Assembly: GCF_014636095.1 (NCBI RefSeq)
Contig: NZ_BMDV01000002.1
Coordinates: forward strand, 463,079 to 527,078
Reading direction: 5' to 3'
DNA from: Acinetobacter modestus
GTDB taxonomy: Bacteria > Pseudomonadota > Gammaproteobacteria > Pseudomonadales > Moraxellaceae
DNA length: 64,000 nt
A program made the position numbers and the translations under genes. Positions 30,239-41,276 of this stretch are shown piece after piece. Numbering within the stretch: the first letter of the stretch is position 1; each line of letters opens with the position of its first letter. The notes beneath the pieces were generated by a model that was not told the DNA's origin, searched no databases, and saw only the letters and a list, made by a program, of their open reading frames with translations.

Positions 30239-33200
30239 TTAAGCCTGTTCAATTGATGTGGGCTTTGTTTTTCTAAAGCTGTGTAGTTTACGATTGATAT
30301 CATCAATGAACGTATAGACTACAGGAATAACCAATAACGATAAGAAGGTACTGGTAATTAACCCGCCAATAACAGAAATTGCCATTGGTGCACGGAAACT
30401 CGGATCTGTTCCGATACCCAACGCAATCGGTAACATACCTGCACCCATCGCTAGAGTTGTCATGATAATTGGGCGTGCTCGCTTATGACAGGCATCCAAC
30501 AACGCATTCAACCGAGAATAATCTTTTTCCTTTCTCGCGATAATTGCGTAATCGACCAATAGAATCGAGTTTTTACTTGCAATTCCCATTAACATAATCA
30601 AACCGATCAAACTTGGCATCGAGAAGCTACTTTTTGCTAAAAGTAATAGTACGAATGCTCCACCGAGTGATAGAGGTAGAGCGACCAGAATAGTGATCGG
30701 TTGTAGGAAGTCTTTAAATAAAAGAACAAGAACAACGTAGATACACAATACACCTGTCAACATTGCTAAACCAAAGCTTGAGAATAACTCTTGCATGACT
30801 TCAGCATCACCAATATTGGTGCGTTTAACCGTTGGCGGTAGATTTTTCATGGTTGGGAGTTGGTCAACTTTAGCAGCAATATCACCTAATGGTTGATTAT
30901 TCAGTTCGATATTAAAATTGATATTACGCAAACGATTGAAGCGATCAATTTGCGATGGTCCACTTTCAATATTGACATCTGCAATCGTCCCTAACATAAC
31001 AGGACCGTGACTGCCTTTGATCATTAAGCGTTTCATTAACTCTTGATCTTGGCGAGCAGCCAAAGGCAGTTTAATCACAACAGGAACCTGACGTTGAGAT
31101 AAGTTTAATTTAGCCAAGTTTTGATCAAAATCGCCAGCCGTGGCGATACGCAAAGTTTCAGCAATATCGTAGGTGGTCACACCTAAATCTGCAGCTTTCG
31201 CAAAATCAGGACGAATTACCAGTTCAGGGCGAATTAAAGCCGCGCTTGAAGTAATACTCCCAATATTTGGAATAGTACGTAATTCTCGTTCAAGCTTACG
31301 TGCTGTAGACATTAAAGCTTCAGGATCATCACCTGAAAGAGCAAGTTGGTACTGGCTATTATTTCCAGCTAAACCAACTTGTATTCGAGCACCCGGCAAT
31401 GGAGCTAAACGCTGACGAATCTGATTTTCAATCTCTTGTAAACTTGCACTACGATCAGAACGTCCAGTAATCTGAATGGTTAATGTTGCTTTTCTTGGTT
31501 CGCTGGAAGCGCCACCTGAAAAAGGATCTGTTCCTGCTGCACCACCACCAATTGTTGTGTATATACTTTTGATTTCAGGATGATCTTTAATCAGATTGCG
31601 TGCGTATTCTGCTGTTTTTAAGGTATCAACAAATTGCGAACCGGGTGCAAGCTCTAAACGAACTTGAGTCTGTCCTGTATCTGGTGGTGGAACGAAACCC
31701 GTAGGTAGTAAAGGAATTAGCATCACTGAGCCAACAAAAAAGGCAATTGCTCCAAATAAAGTGACCCAACGATGATTTAAACACCATGTGACTAAACGCA
31801 TATAGCCACGCATGACACGTCCATCGTTGGCGCGATCTTTAGCTAATTTTGTTGTACCATGATCTAGTTTTGATTGCTTATCTAAAGTTTCATCTTGCTT
31901 TTCAACTTGACCAATCCATGGTTTTAAAATGTAAGCAGACATCATTGGTGTAAGCAGGCGTGCAACTAATAGAGAAGCAAAAATTGCCAATGCAGCCGTC
32001 CAACCGAATTGAACAAAGAACTTACCTGCAATTCCACTCATAAACGCTGTTGGTAAAAATACTGCAATTAACGTGAAGGTGGTTGCAATGACCGCTAGAC
32101 CAATTTCATCCGCTGCTTCCATTGCTGCTTCATACGGGGTTTTTCCCATTCGCAAATGCCGAATAATATTTTCAATTTCTACAATCGCATCATCAACTAG
32201 GATACCAACCACTAATGACATGGCGAGTAAGGTCACTGTATTTAGGGTAAATCCGAAGTAATACATCCCAATCAGGGCGGGTAATATAGACAGTGGTAGG
32301 GCAGTTGCAGCGATAATTGTTGCACGCCAATCACGTAAAAATAGCCAAACCACCAAGATTGCTAAAATTGCCCCTTCATAAAGAAGCGACATCGAACCTT
32401 TATAGTTATCGGCAACTGGTTTAACAAAGTTAAAAGCTTCTGTAATTTTAATATCAGGATGTGAGGCTTTCAGTTTTTCTAGTGCTTGAGCTACACCTTT
32501 TTCAACATCGACTTCACTGGCACCTTTGCTACGAGTAATTTCAAAACCAATGACAGGTTTACCATTCAATAGCGCAGCAGAGCGTCGTTCTGCAATTCCA
32601 TCACGAATAGATGCAACTTGATCAAGGCGAATATGGCGACCATCACTGAGCGCAAGATCCATTGCACCAATCTCTGCAGCCGTTTTGACGGTTGCAATAG
32701 TACGAATTGATTGTTCGCTGCCCCCAATTTTGGTTTGACCGCCTGAGGCATCTTGCTGAATCAAGCGTAATTGACGAGTAATATCGGTAGCAGTTGCATT
32801 TAATGCCAGTAATTTTTCAGGGTCGAGTTCAACTTCAACTTGACGAGTCACACCACCTACACGGGCAACGGCACCCACACCTTTCACTTGTAACATGGCA
32901 CGTGCAATATCATAGTCAACGAACCATGACAGTGCTTCTTCATCCATTTTCGGTGATTGAATGGTGTAGGTGAGAATTGGCGAGCCTGATAAATTGATTT
33001 TACTAACAATCGGATCTCTCAAATCAGCAGGTAAATCGGATCTCACCTGTGATACAGCATTACGAACATCATCAACCGCTTCTTGTAGCGGTTTTTCGAG
33101 TTGAAATTCTGCTGTAACCGTAACAACACCATCTTGAATATTGGTGTATTGATTTCTTAAACCTTGCAAAGTCGCAATGGAGTTTTCAATCTTACGTGCA

Positions 33201-33388
33201 ACTTCGGTCTCAAGTTGAGGGGGGGCTGCGCCGGGTAATGCCGCAGTTACTGTGACCATCGGAAGTTCAATGTCCGGGAATTGTTGTATTTTCATCCAGT
33301 GAAAACATAACAATCCTGCCAAACCGAGCATGATAAATAATAAAATGCCCGGAATTGGATTGCGGATTGACCAAGCAGAGAAATTCAT
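30239..33388 (-). CDS. RND efflux transporter permease
   Basis: The 1049-residue inner membrane pump belongs to the AcrB/MexB-type RND superfamily. It begins with a cytoplasmic segment and first helix (FSAWSIRNPIPGILLF), has two large periplasmic loops (about residues 35-335 and 560-870) and twelve membrane helices. The proton-relay aspartate pair lies in VVGILVDDAIVEIEN (about residue 405). The GSGASxxPRKATLTI-like segment in the second loop is typical of the family. It starts one base after the membrane-fusion gene, so the two form one operon. No outer membrane channel gene is nearby; a shared TolC/AdeK-type channel is likely. Substrates are unknown. Confidence 0.92.
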   Translation of the reverse strand: MNFSAWSIRNPIPGILLFIMLGLAGLLCFHWMKIQQFPDIELPMVTVTAALPGAAPPQLETEVARKIENSIATLQGLRNQYTNIQDGVVTVTAEFQLEKPLQEAVDDVRNAVSQVRSDLPADLRDPIVSKINLSGSPILTYTIQSPKMDEEALSWFVDYDIARAMLQVKGVGAVARVGGVTRQVEVELDPEKLLALNATATDITRQLRLIQQDASGGQTKIGGSEQSIRTIATVKTAAEIGAMDLALSDGRHIRLDQVASIRDGIAERRSAALLNGKPVIGFEITRSKGASEVDVEKGVAQALEKLKASHPDIKITEAFNFVKPVADNYKGSMSLLYEGAILAILVVWLFLRDWRATIIAATALPLSILPALIGMYYFGFTLNTVTLLAMSLVVGILVDDAIVEIENIIRHLRMGKTPYEAAMEAADEIGLAVIATTFTLIAVFLPTAFMSGIAGKFFVQFGWTAALAIFASLLVARLLTPMMSAYILKPWIGQVEKQDETLDKQSKLDHGTTKLAKDRANDGRVMRGYMRLVTWCLNHRWVTLFGAIAFFVGSVMLIPLLPTGFVPPPDTGQTQVRLELAPGSQFVDTLKTAEYARNLIKDHPEIKSIYTTIGGGAAGTDPFSGGASSEPRKATLTIQITGRSDRSASLQEIENQIRQRLAPLPGARIQVGLAGNNSQYQLALSGDDPEALMSTARKLERELRTIPNIGSITSSAALIRPELVIRPDFAKAADLGVTTYDIAETLRIATAGDFDQNLAKLNLSQRQVPVVIKLPLAARQDQELMKRLMIKGSHGPVMLGTIADVNIESGPSQIDRFNRLRNINFNIELNNQPLGDIAAKVDQLPTMKNLPPTVKRTNIGDAEVMQELFSSFGLAMLTGVLCIYVVLVLLFKDFLQPITILVALPLSLGGAFVLLLLAKSSFSMPSLIGLIMLMGIASKNSILLVDYAIIARKEKDYSRLNALLDACHKRARPIIMTTLAMGAGMLPIALGIGTDPSFRAPMAISVIGGLITSTFLSLLVIPVVYTFIDDINRKLHSFRKTKPTSIEQA

Positions 33389-33389
33389 T

Positions 33390-34580
33390 TTATTTCTCCT
33401 GTGTATTCACAAGTTGTTTGGTCAGTGGGGTATCAGGTATGTCTTTGGCAACAGTAACTAAATCTCCATCAGTTAAGAAACCTGTTCCAGAGGAAACCAA
33501 TTTTACTTGTGTTGGTAAATCCATGATTTCTACACGATCACCTAGACGGCGACCTATAGTGACTTTTTGTTGTGTTACACGATTATTTTGATCAACAATA
33601 AAAACATAAGAAAAACCATCCCGCAGCAATAATGCTGTTTGTGGAATGGTTAATGCTGGTTTCTCACCTAAATCAAATTCACCTTTCACAAACATTCCCA
33701 TACGAACAGCTTGAGTCGTTGGAATATCGACATAAACCAGACCATAACGAGTTTGTGGGTCAATCACAGGTGCTATCATTCGAACCTTGCCTGTAACCGT
33801 CGCTTGGGCAGGATCAGGAGAAATGATTCGTGCAGTCATCCCTTGTTTAAGTTTATATAAATCAGAAGAAGTGACTTCGGCACGCCATTCGAGTCGATGG
33901 TCACGAATCAAACGGAATAATTCTTGCCCTGTTTGTGCTAAAGATCCAACCGTGGCAGTTCGTGCTGAAATAACACCATTATCAGGTGAAACCACTTGAG
34001 TTTGAGCTAAGCGTAATTGATTACTTTCAATTTGAGCTTTAGCTGCATCAAGACGAGCTTGTGCAGTCGCTTGTGAGGTTTGATATTGCGTGGATTCTTG
34101 AGCAGAAATTGCACCCGTATTTTTAAGCTGTTGAATACGTTTGTTATTGGTAATCGCATCAGCTAAAACAGCTTGTGCTTCAGCATAACTTGCCTGAGCT
34201 GCTGCGAGGTCAGCACGTATTGTTTCACTGTTGATTTCAGCTAAAACTTGACCGCGTTTCACCTCATCACCAACATTCACATTGACACGAGTAAGCCGTT
34301 GACCTGATAGCTCGCTCCCAATGACAACTTCCTGCCACGCTGCAATGTTTCCATTTGCGGTAAAGCTTTGTTTCCAATTTTGCTGTTCAGGTTGAACAAC
34401 CGTCACCGTCAGGGCTGCTTTTTGTTCTGCTGAATTTGCCCCTTTGCGCTTTTCCATATTTGCTGAGTTTTTGGCTTTATTTGTTTGCCAAAACATGATT
34501 GCAATAATTAAAAAAACAACAATGATCGCTAAAATAAACCAAATTTTTTTCTTAGTTTTCTGGGGAGTTTGAGAAGCCAT
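33390..34580 (-). CDS. RND efflux membrane-fusion (periplasmic adaptor) protein
   Basis: The 396-residue adaptor has a Lys-rich N-terminus and a single membrane anchor (WFILAIIVVFLIIAIMFW), a lipoyl half (NVGDEVKRGQVLAEI), an alpha-hairpin (Ala/Gln-rich helices, residues about 120-190), the second lipoyl half (VSPDNGVISARTATVGSL) and beta-barrel strands ending ALTIPQTALLLRDG. It bridges the RND pump to an outer membrane channel. The ATG at 34580 gives this anchor; a farther in-frame TTG at 34631 adds residues without a ribosome site. A TTGACC/TATACT pair (spacing 19) on the minus strand at 34612-34642 could be its promoter. The RND gene follows after one base. Confidence 0.9.
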   Translation of the reverse strand: MASQTPQKTKKKIWFILAIIVVFLIIAIMFWQTNKAKNSANMEKRKGANSAEQKAALTVTVVQPEQQNWKQSFTANGNIAAWQEVVIGSELSGQRLTRVNVNVGDEVKRGQVLAEINSETIRADLAAAQASYAEAQAVLADAITNNKRIQQLKNTGAISAQESTQYQTSQATAQARLDAAKAQIESNQLRLAQTQVVSPDNGVISARTATVGSLAQTGQELFRLIRDHRLEWRAEVTSSDLYKLKQGMTARIISPDPAQATVTGKVRMIAPVIDPQTRYGLVYVDIPTTQAVRMGMFVKGEFDLGEKPALTIPQTALLLRDGFSYVFIVDQNNRVTQQKVTIGRRLGDRVEIMDLPTQVKLVSSGTGFLTDGDLVTVAKDIPDTPLTKQLVNTQEK

Positions 34581-34741
34581 CTTTCCATAATCGCCAAATA
34601 TTGATGACCTAAGTATAGACGAAGATTTCAACAGATGGTCAATAGTAAACTGACAGATGAAAAAATTAATAAAGGGTGAGTTTCAACACAATATAATAGG
34701 ATACGGCTTATAAAGTGATCACTCGCTATAATTTCAGATTG

Positions 34742-35194
34742 CTATAAAGGAAGTAAGCGATTAGTCACCACGCTTTTCATTACAATCGTGGAGGTAAGGC
34801 GCTGTACATTCGGTAAAGCAGACAGACTGTCGTCATAAAGTTTTTGAAAACTTGCCAGATCTTTGGTCACTACATGCAACAAATAATCAGGATTGCCAAA
34901 CAGTCGCTGTGCTTGAATCACATTGGCAATTTCACTGACCTTTTCTTCAAAGCTAGACAAAGCCCGCTTATCACCATCTTTTAAAGTCACAAAAATAATT
35001 GCCGCAAAATTAAAGCCAATTTGAGAGGCTTCAAGGTCGGCATGATAGCCTTTAATGACCCCAGATTCTTCTAAAGCTTTCACTCGGCGATGGCAAGGGG
35101 ATAGACTTAACCCTATTCTTTCAGCCAATTCGGTGATAGATAATCGCCCATTTGCTTGTAGTTCAGCAATAATTTTCTTATCAATGCGATCCAT
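34742..35194 (-). CDS. Lrp/AsnC family regulator
   Basis: The 150-residue regulator has the N-terminal HTH (MDRIDKKIIAELQANGRLSITELAERIGLSLSPCHRRVKALEESGVI) and the RAM ligand domain (FVTLKDGDKRALSSFEEKV, NVIQAQRLFGNPDYLLHVV). Members sense amino acids. It is divergent from the LysE-type exporter gene, with a perfect palindrome (35280-35299) in the gap, so it very probably controls that exporter. The ATG at 35194 gives the family's MDxID start; the upstream TTG-type extension is unlikely. The efflux operon lies downstream on the same strand, 161 bases away. Confidence 0.92.
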   Translation of the reverse strand: MDRIDKKIIAELQANGRLSITELAERIGLSLSPCHRRVKALEESGVIKGYHADLEASQIGFNFAAIIFVTLKDGDKRALSSFEEKVSEIANVIQAQRLFGNPDYLLHVVTKDLASFQKLYDDSLSALPNVQRLTSTIVMKSVVTNRLLPL

Positions 35195-35279
35195 TTGGAA
35201 TAATCTACCTTTTAGTTTTAAAAACAAGCAAACATTTGGAATAACATTTTAAGCATTAAAGCCTATTCTCTCAAATCTA

Positions 35280-35299
35280 TTTTCACCAAATGGTGAAAA
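35280..35299. promoter_or_regulatory. Palindromic operator between Lrp-family and LysE-family genes
   Basis: TTTTCACCA and TGGTGAAAA are perfect inverted arms separated by AA. The site lies 85 bases before the regulator start and 30 bases before the exporter start, where an Lrp/AsnC dimer would bind to control both genes. Confidence 0.65.
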
Positions 35300-35328
35300 A
35301 TAATAATGATGACGAGTAGGTGTCTGAT

Positions 35329-35949
35329 ATGGATCTAAGTGTAATTTTTGCTTTTTGGTGTGTTTCAATTTTATTTGTTTTAACACCAGGTGCAGATTGG
35401 GCTTATGCGATTCTAGCTGGCATAAAGGGGCAGTTTGTTATGACTGCGGTGATGGGCTTAGTGTTGGGACACTTCATGGCTATTTTATGTGTTGCAGCTG
35501 GAGTTGGCACTTTGCTTAACCATTATCCTATTCTTTTAAGTACCATGACGATTGCAGGTGCTTGTTACTTATTTTGGATGGGTATAAGTCTATTGATTCG
35601 CCCCGCGGTGATTTCAAATGAGACTAAACAAAATCAGTCACTTGAATCTGCTCAATCATGGCTAATTAAGGGCGTGGGGATTAGTGGATTAAACCCTAAA
35701 GTGCTGTTGTTGTTCTTTGCTTTATTACCCCCATTTATCCATCCCAAAGTCGCACTTTCCCCAACAGCACAAATTATTGTGTTAGGAATGATTCATTTGC
35801 TAAGTTGTGCTGTAGTTTATATTTTGGTTGGAATCGCAGCGAAGAAATTATTAAGTACACGACCTCAGGCTGTAAAAATAGTCAGTCGTATTTCGGGGAG
35901 CTTAATGATTTTGATTGCCACCATATTGATGATTGGACAGCTTTCATGA
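35329..35949 (+). CDS. LysE/RhtB family amino acid exporter
   Basis: The 206-residue inner membrane protein has six hydrophobic segments and the family N-terminal motif VLTPGADWAYAIL (about residues 19-31), followed by GLVLGHFMAIL. LysE/RhtB proteins export amino acids such as lysine, threonine or homoserine lactone. The ATG at 35329 has AGG eight bases upstream; a GTG at 35320 would add three residues. The divergent Lrp-type regulator and the shared palindrome suggest induction when an amino acid accumulates. Confidence 0.9.
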   Translation: MDLSVIFAFWCVSILFVLTPGADWAYAILAGIKGQFVMTAVMGLVLGHFMAILCVAAGVGTLLNHYPILLSTMTIAGACYLFWMGISLLIRPAVISNETKQNQSLESAQSWLIKGVGISGLNPKVLLLFFALLPPFIHPKVALSPTAQIIVLGMIHLLSCAVVYILVGIAAKKLLSTRPQAVKIVSRISGSLMILIATILMIGQLS

Positions 35950-35953
35950 GCTA

Positions 35954-35987
35954 CTGAAGAATCTATACTTTGGCATAGATTCTTCAG
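35954..35987. terminator. Hairpin between lysE-type gene and dapC
   Basis: A 12-bp perfect stem CTGAAGAATCTA/TAGATTCTTCAG with a 10-base loop sits between the two converging genes. It lacks a long T run, so it may act with other signals. Confidence 0.55.
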
Positions 35988-35999
35988 CTATTTCATGGA

Positions 36000-37169
36000 T
36001 TAAAGAATTGCTTTTAGTCGTTTTACCACTTCTTCACACTGTGCTAAATCTGCGACTAGTGCCATCCTAACGTGTCCTTCGCCCGGATTACCTTGTTCGG
36101 TATCACGAGATAAATAGCGACCTGGTAACACCTTAATATGGGCTTTTTCCATCAATATTTTCGCAAAATTTTCATCATTATCAACTTTTAACCAATAATA
36201 AAAACCTGCATCAGGTTTTTGTAAAGGTAGTAAATGTCCTAACTCTGTTTGGAATAAATCAAATTTAGCACGGTATTGTTGACGATTTTCTTCTACATGT
36301 GCTTCATCATTCCATGCCGCAATCGAAGCCAATTGATGTTGAACAGGCATCGCAGCGCCGTGATAGGTACGATATTGCAAATAAGGTTTTAATAATGCTG
36401 CATCACCCGCAACAAATCCAGAACGCATTCCTGGGAGGTTTGAACGTTTAGAAAGGGAATGGAACACGATACAATTTTTATAATCATCACGTCCTATTTC
36501 AGCACAAACTTCTAAAAGCCCAATCGGTGCTTCATCAAACCATAACTCTGAATAACATTCATCAGAAGCAATCACAAAACCATATTGATCAGAAAGTGCA
36601 ATCAACTTTTTGAATTGCTCTTTTGAAAGTACAGTACCTGTTGGATTACCCGGTGTGCAAACGAATAATAATGCTGTGTTTTCCCATACTTCTGCAGGAA
36701 CGGCATCAAAGTCGCCTAAATAACCATTTTCCTCGGTGCAGTTGATAAAGTAAGGCTTTGCACCTGCCAATAATGCAGCACCTTCATAAATTTGATAGAA
36801 CGGATTTGGCATCACGATATACGGTGCATCTTCGCGTTTAATTAAGGCTTGCACAAAAGAAAAGATACCTTCACGTGTACCAGAAACAGGCAAAATATGT
36901 TCTTCTGCACTAATATGATTCAGTTTGAAACGATTACTAAGCCATTGTGCAATACTTTGGCGCAGTTCGGGTTGCCCTTTACTATTAGGATAAGTCGACA
37001 AATGTGCAAAATTATCAATAATAGCTTGTTTAACGAACTCTGGTGCAGGATGTTTTGGTTCACCAATTGATAATGGAATCAATGGTAAATTGGCAGGTTG
37101 CACATCTTTAAAAAGTTGATTTAACTTTTCAAAAGGATAGGGATGCAATAAAGACAAGCTGGAGTTCAT
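36000..37169 (-). CDS. dapC: Succinyldiaminopimelate transaminase
   Basis: DapC transfers an amino group to N-succinyl-2-amino-6-ketopimelate in lysine and peptidoglycan precursor synthesis. The 389-residue class I aminotransferase opens HPYPFEKLNQLF, has SIGEPKHP, the CTPGNPTG motif and the PLP lysine in SLSKRSNLPGMRSG, which is the DapC form of the motif. It follows glnD on the same strand after 81 bases, an arrangement also seen in other gammaproteobacteria and in Neisseria, which supports the name over a general aspartate aminotransferase. Confidence 0.9.
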   Translation of the reverse strand: MNSSLSLLHPYPFEKLNQLFKDVQPANLPLIPLSIGEPKHPAPEFVKQAIIDNFAHLSTYPNSKGQPELRQSIAQWLSNRFKLNHISAEEHILPVSGTREGIFSFVQALIKREDAPYIVMPNPFYQIYEGAALLAGAKPYFINCTEENGYLGDFDAVPAEVWENTALLFVCTPGNPTGTVLSKEQFKKLIALSDQYGFVIASDECYSELWFDEAPIGLLEVCAEIGRDDYKNCIVFHSLSKRSNLPGMRSGFVAGDAALLKPYLQYRTYHGAAMPVQHQLASIAAWNDEAHVEENRQQYRAKFDLFQTELGHLLPLQKPDAGFYYWLKVDNDENFAKILMEKAHIKVLPGRYLSRDTEQGNPGEGHVRMALVADLAQCEEVVKRLKAIL

Positions 37170-37250
37170 TTAAACAATTACCCAAAATAAGCGTTATAAG
37201 TCCCCAAAGATATGACATAATCATCATACCCAAGGGGGATTCAGGGGATT

Positions 37251-39914
37251 TTAAGATGGATTACAAATTTGATTCGATGCTTCATCTAAAGCTGCTTTAA
37301 GCGTTTCCGCAAAAGCTTTCACCTCTTCATGGGTGAGTAATATACCGTTTTTCTTGGTCACAAAGAAAATATCTTCTGCTCTTTCACCCAGTGTTGCAAT
37401 TCTAGCAGAGTGAATATCCAATCCTTGTAGCATAAACAATGCGCCAATCCGAGCTAAGAGACCCGGTTGATCGAGCGTTGAGATTTCAACCATATGTTGC
37501 TGTAAAGTAGGGTTGAGTACGATATCCACGGTGTTTTGCACATCGAAATGGCGTAAATGGCGTGGAATACGGCGTTGCATAATCCCTGGATATTGATCTG
37601 AATGACTGAGCGCATCTACAAGCGCAGCTTTGACTTTGCGTTCACGCTCTGGATCAGTCAGTAATGTACCAAAACGATCAAGAACTAAATACGTATCTAA
37701 ACTAAATGATGTAGTTGCAGTAATAATTCTTGCATCTTGAACGTCAAGATTCATGCGATCTAAGACAGCAACCGTTGTTGCAAATAAGTTCGGTTGATCA
37801 CGGGTGTAAATAAAGATTTGAACGGCGTCATCCGCAGCATTTCGATGTGCGCGTAATAAAACCAAAGGCTCTGGGTTATCGCCATGCTGTAAAATCGCTT
37901 GAGTATGCCATGCAATTTCATTGGCTGATTCTTTAACGAAGTATTCATCACCGAGTTCTTGCCAAACTTTTTCGACTTCGGCGAGAGAAAAGTCATTGAC
38001 CAATAATTCACTGGCAGCAAATTTGGTGTCTTCAATTAACATTTGATAGTCAACAGGACGACCTAAGCCTGAACGAATGACATCTCGCGCATAGGTATAT
38101 AACTGGCGCATAAGGGAAGCACGCCACGTATTCCAAAGTTTAGGATTCGTGGCATTAATATCAGCGACCGTTAAAGTGTATAGATAGTCCAAATGTTCCA
38201 TATCACCGACTTTTTCGGCAAACTCTTTAACTTCATCTGGATCAGAAATATCTTTTTTCTGTGCAGTAAGGGACATGAGTAGATGATTGTTAATCAACCA
38301 TGCTACAAGTTTACATTCACGTTCAGTAAAACCATGCGTGCGACAGAACTCGATGGCATCTAATGCCCCTAATTCACTATGATCACCGCCACGACCTTTC
38401 GCAATATCATGGAAAATTGCTGCCATATAGACAATATCGTGACGTGCAATACGTTGGAATACTGAACTCACCACAGGGAATTCTTTAGCAAATTCAGGTT
38501 CTTTAAAGCGACTTAAGTTTCTGAGCAATAATAAGGTGTGCGCATCTACAGTGTAGATATGGAACAGATCGTACTGCATTAATCCTGTAATCTGTCCAAA
38601 CGAAGGAATGTAGTTCCCTAGTACGCCATAACGTTTCATCGCCACCATCGTGTCATATAAGTGCGGCGAGCGAATAATTGACATGAATAATGCTTGATGT
38701 TCTGGATTGTCCCTGAAACGTTGATCAATTCGTTTTGCTGCGAGCACAAGAAGACGCAAGGTACGAGCACGAATACCTGTAATTTCTGGTCGATTGGCTA
38801 ACAGATAGAATAGTTCTAAAATTGCACTCGGCTCTTCAGAAAATACCTTGTGATGCTGAACAGCGAGTTTGCCGTCTACAATTTTAAATCGGTCATTAAT
38901 GTCGATAATTTGGCGTTCATAATCAGACAGGCGAGGGGTAATGACTGATTCATTGAAATAAGCAAGTAACATCTCATTCAGCGTTGAAACTTGTTGCGCT
39001 GTTCGATAATAACGCTTCATGAATTGTTCAACTGCAAAGTTCACAGGTTGACCTTCTTCGCGAACATAACCAAATTTTGCTGCTATATCCCTTTGATATT
39101 CAAATAATAAACGGTTTTCATCTCGTTTAGCGATACGATGCAAATGGGTTCTAATCTCCCATAAGAAACTTTCAGCTTCTTCCAGTACACCTAATTCAAA
39201 TTCAGTAATAAAGCCTAAGTGAACTAAATCATAAATACGATTGACACGGAAGTGACGTTTGGCAATCCAACCAATTTGATTAATATCACGAATACCGCCA
39301 GGTGCATTTTTGATATCTGGCTCTAAATTACTTTCAGTATTATTGTGTTGAGCATAGCGCTTGGTCTGTTCCGCCATTTTGGCATCATAGAACGTTTTAT
39401 CTGTCCATGTTTGGGCGACAATACGACGTGGCCATTTAGCCAGTTGTTCATTGCCTGTAATTAAACGTGCCTCGATTAAAGTTGAAGCAACAGTTAAATC
39501 ATTTGCTGCTTGTTCAACACAGTTTTGAATCGTACGAACGCTAATTCCAGGTTTAAAATTACCAACATCCCATAAGGATGAAATAAAAGTTGAGATCAGT
39601 TTTTCTTGTTCTTCGCTGATTTCATCTTCAGATAAAATCATGATGTCAGTATCCGAATATGGCAGCATTTCGCGACGACCATATCCTCCGACCGCAAATA
39701 AACCTAATTCAGTTTTATTTAATTCAGCATGATTCCATAAAAAGACTAAGGCCTCATCAATTGAGTTGGAACGAGCCTTAATCACTTCACGAATAGCTTG
39801 CCCATTTTCATAACTCTCTTGTAATTGCTTTTCTACATCTGTTCGCCATTGATTAATGGCTTTAATATCATGATGATTGGTGACATAGTTCAGCAAAGGA
39901 GATGTATTGATCAT
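37251..39914 (-). CDS. glnD: Bifunctional uridylyltransferase/uridylyl-removing enzyme
   Basis: GlnD senses glutamine and adds or removes UMP on PII proteins. The 887-residue protein has the nucleotidyltransferase motif [19 protein letters not shown] near residue 75, the PII-UTase helical region with [15 protein letters not shown], an HD hydrolase domain ([16 protein letters not shown], near residue 510), and two C-terminal ACT domains ([20 protein letters not shown] and [23 protein letters not shown]). The ATG at 39914 gives the family start MINTSPLL; a TTG six codons upstream is less likely. It sits between purT and dapC on the same strand. Confidence 0.96.
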   Translation of the reverse strand: MINTSPLLNYVTNHHDIKAINQWRTDVEKQLQESYENGQAIREVIKARSNSIDEALVFLWNHAELNKTELGLFAVGGYGRREMLPYSDTDIMILSEDEISEEQEKLISTFISSLWDVGNFKPGISVRTIQNCVEQAANDLTVASTLIEARLITGNEQLAKWPRRIVAQTWTDKTFYDAKMAEQTKRYAQHNNTESNLEPDIKNAPGGIRDINQIGWIAKRHFRVNRIYDLVHLGFITEFELGVLEEAESFLWEIRTHLHRIAKRDENRLLFEYQRDIAAKFGYVREEGQPVNFAVEQFMKRYYRTAQQVSTLNEMLLAYFNESVITPRLSDYERQIIDINDRFKIVDGKLAVQHHKVFSEEPSAILELFYLLANRPEITGIRARTLRLLVLAAKRIDQRFRDNPEHQALFMSIIRSPHLYDTMVAMKRYGVLGNYIPSFGQITGLMQYDLFHIYTVDAHTLLLLRNLSRFKEPEFAKEFPVVSSVFQRIARHDIVYMAAIFHDIAKGRGGDHSELGALDAIEFCRTHGFTERECKLVAWLINNHLLMSLTAQKKDISDPDEVKEFAEKVGDMEHLDYLYTLTVADINATNPKLWNTWRASLMRQLYTYARDVIRSGLGRPVDYQMLIEDTKFAASELLVNDFSLAEVEKVWQELGDEYFVKESANEIAWHTQAILQHGDNPEPLVLLRAHRNAADDAVQIFIYTRDQPNLFATTVAVLDRMNLDVQDARIITATTSFSLDTYLVLDRFGTLLTDPERERKVKAALVDALSHSDQYPGIMQRRIPRHLRHFDVQNTVDIVLNPTLQQHMVEISTLDQPGLLARIGALFMLQGLDIHSARIATLGERAEDIFFVTKKNGILLTHEEVKAFAETLKAALDEASNQICNPS

Positions 39915-39938
39915 GAAAATGGGTCTACTCAATTTAAG

Positions 39939-41147
39939 TTAAGAGTTTGTGTGTACGCTCACTTGGTCAGCAGCTTGTTGCGCTAATTCACGTGCTTGGT
40001 CTGTTGTTTCAGCGCGTGCTGTTGCAACTCCCATACGGCGACGCTTAAAACCTTCAGGTTTACCAAATAAACGTAAGTCAGTATTCGGATTGGCTAAAGC
40101 AAGATTCAAGCCATCAAAGCTGAGGTTATTTGCATCTACACCTGCATAAATTACGGCACTTGCCGCAGTACTATGGCGAGCTGTATTAACAGGTAAACCT
40201 AAAATAGCACGCGCATGCAATTCAAATTCGCTTTGGTATTGAGAAGCTAAAGTTACGAGACCCGTATCATGTGGGCGAGGGGAAACTTCGCTGAACCAAA
40301 CTTTATCGCCTTTGATAAATAGCTCTACACCAAAGATACCACAGCCACCTAATGCAGTTGTTGCTTTGTGTGCGATACGTTTAGCTTCTTGTAAGGCAGC
40401 AGCAGTCATTGGTTGAGGTTGCCAGCTTTCGACATAGTCACCCGCATCTTGACGGTGTCCAATCGGATCACAGAAGTGGGTTTCGATTTCGCCAGTCTTA
40501 GGATTTTTTGCACGAACTGTTAATAAGGTGATTTCAAAATCAAAATCAATTTGTGATTCGATAATCACTGTACCTTGATTAACACGACCGCCTTGCATCG
40601 CATATTCCCAAGCGGCATCAACTTCATCAAAGCTTTTAACGCGAGACTGACCTTTACCTGATGAGGACATCACTGGCTTTACAAAGTTCGGATAACCGAT
40701 GTCATCACATGCCGCGCGGAAACTTTCTAAAGTACTGGCAAAGCGATAAGCAGATGTTGGTAGACCGAGTTCTTCAGCAGCTAAACGACGAATTCCTTCG
40801 CGGTTCATTGTGAGATTGACTGCTTTAGCTGAAGGAATAACCGTTGCTGTTTGGCTTTGTTCAATTTCTACGAGCACTTCAGTTGCAATCGCTTCAATTT
40901 CAGGAACAATCAAATTGGGTTGAATTTTTTCAATTAATTGTTTTAATTCGGTTGGATCAGCCATATTCAATGTATAAGAAAAATGTGCAACTTGCATGGC
41001 TGGTGCATGATCATAACGATCTGCGGCATGAACTTCGACACCTAAGCGTTGTAAAGAAATCACAACCTCTTTACCTAGCTCCCCAGAACCTAACAGTAAA
41101 ACCTTAAATGCAGAAGATTGAAGTGGAGTTCCAAGAGTGACGCTCAT
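39939..41147 (-). CDS. purT: Formate-dependent phosphoribosylglycinamide formyltransferase
   Basis: PurT uses formate and ATP to formylate GAR in purine synthesis, as an alternative to PurN. The 402-residue ATP-grasp enzyme opens with [24 protein letters not shown], followed by the [18 protein letters not shown] segment, the [11 protein letters not shown] phosphate-binding loop, GVELFIKGD and the metal-binding [10 protein letters not shown]. It is the first gene of a minus-strand run with glnD 24 bases downstream. Confidence 0.96.
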   Translation of the reverse strand: MSVTLGTPLQSSAFKVLLLGSGELGKEVVISLQRLGVEVHAADRYDHAPAMQVAHFSYTLNMADPTELKQLIEKIQPNLIVPEIEAIATEVLVEIEQSQTATVIPSAKAVNLTMNREGIRRLAAEELGLPTSAYRFASTLESFRAACDDIGYPNFVKPVMSSSGKGQSRVKSFDEVDAAWEYAMQGGRVNQGTVIIESQIDFDFEITLLTVRAKNPKTGEIETHFCDPIGHRQDAGDYVESWQPQPMTAAALQEAKRIAHKATTALGGCGIFGVELFIKGDKVWFSEVSPRPHDTGLVTLASQYQSEFELHARAILGLPVNTARHSTAASAVIYAGVDANNLSFDGLNLALANPNTDLRLFGKPEGFKRRRMGVATARAETTDQARELAQQAADQVSVHTNS

Positions 41148-41276
41148 GCGTGTAATCCTATCCTGAGTAATTTGTGGTTAAGCATAGCAGAACTTTTTGA
41201 TGAATTAAGCTTGCCTGATACAAAAAAACAAGGTTTTGTTAGACAAAAAATATGACTTATCATCGTGTTGATCTGT

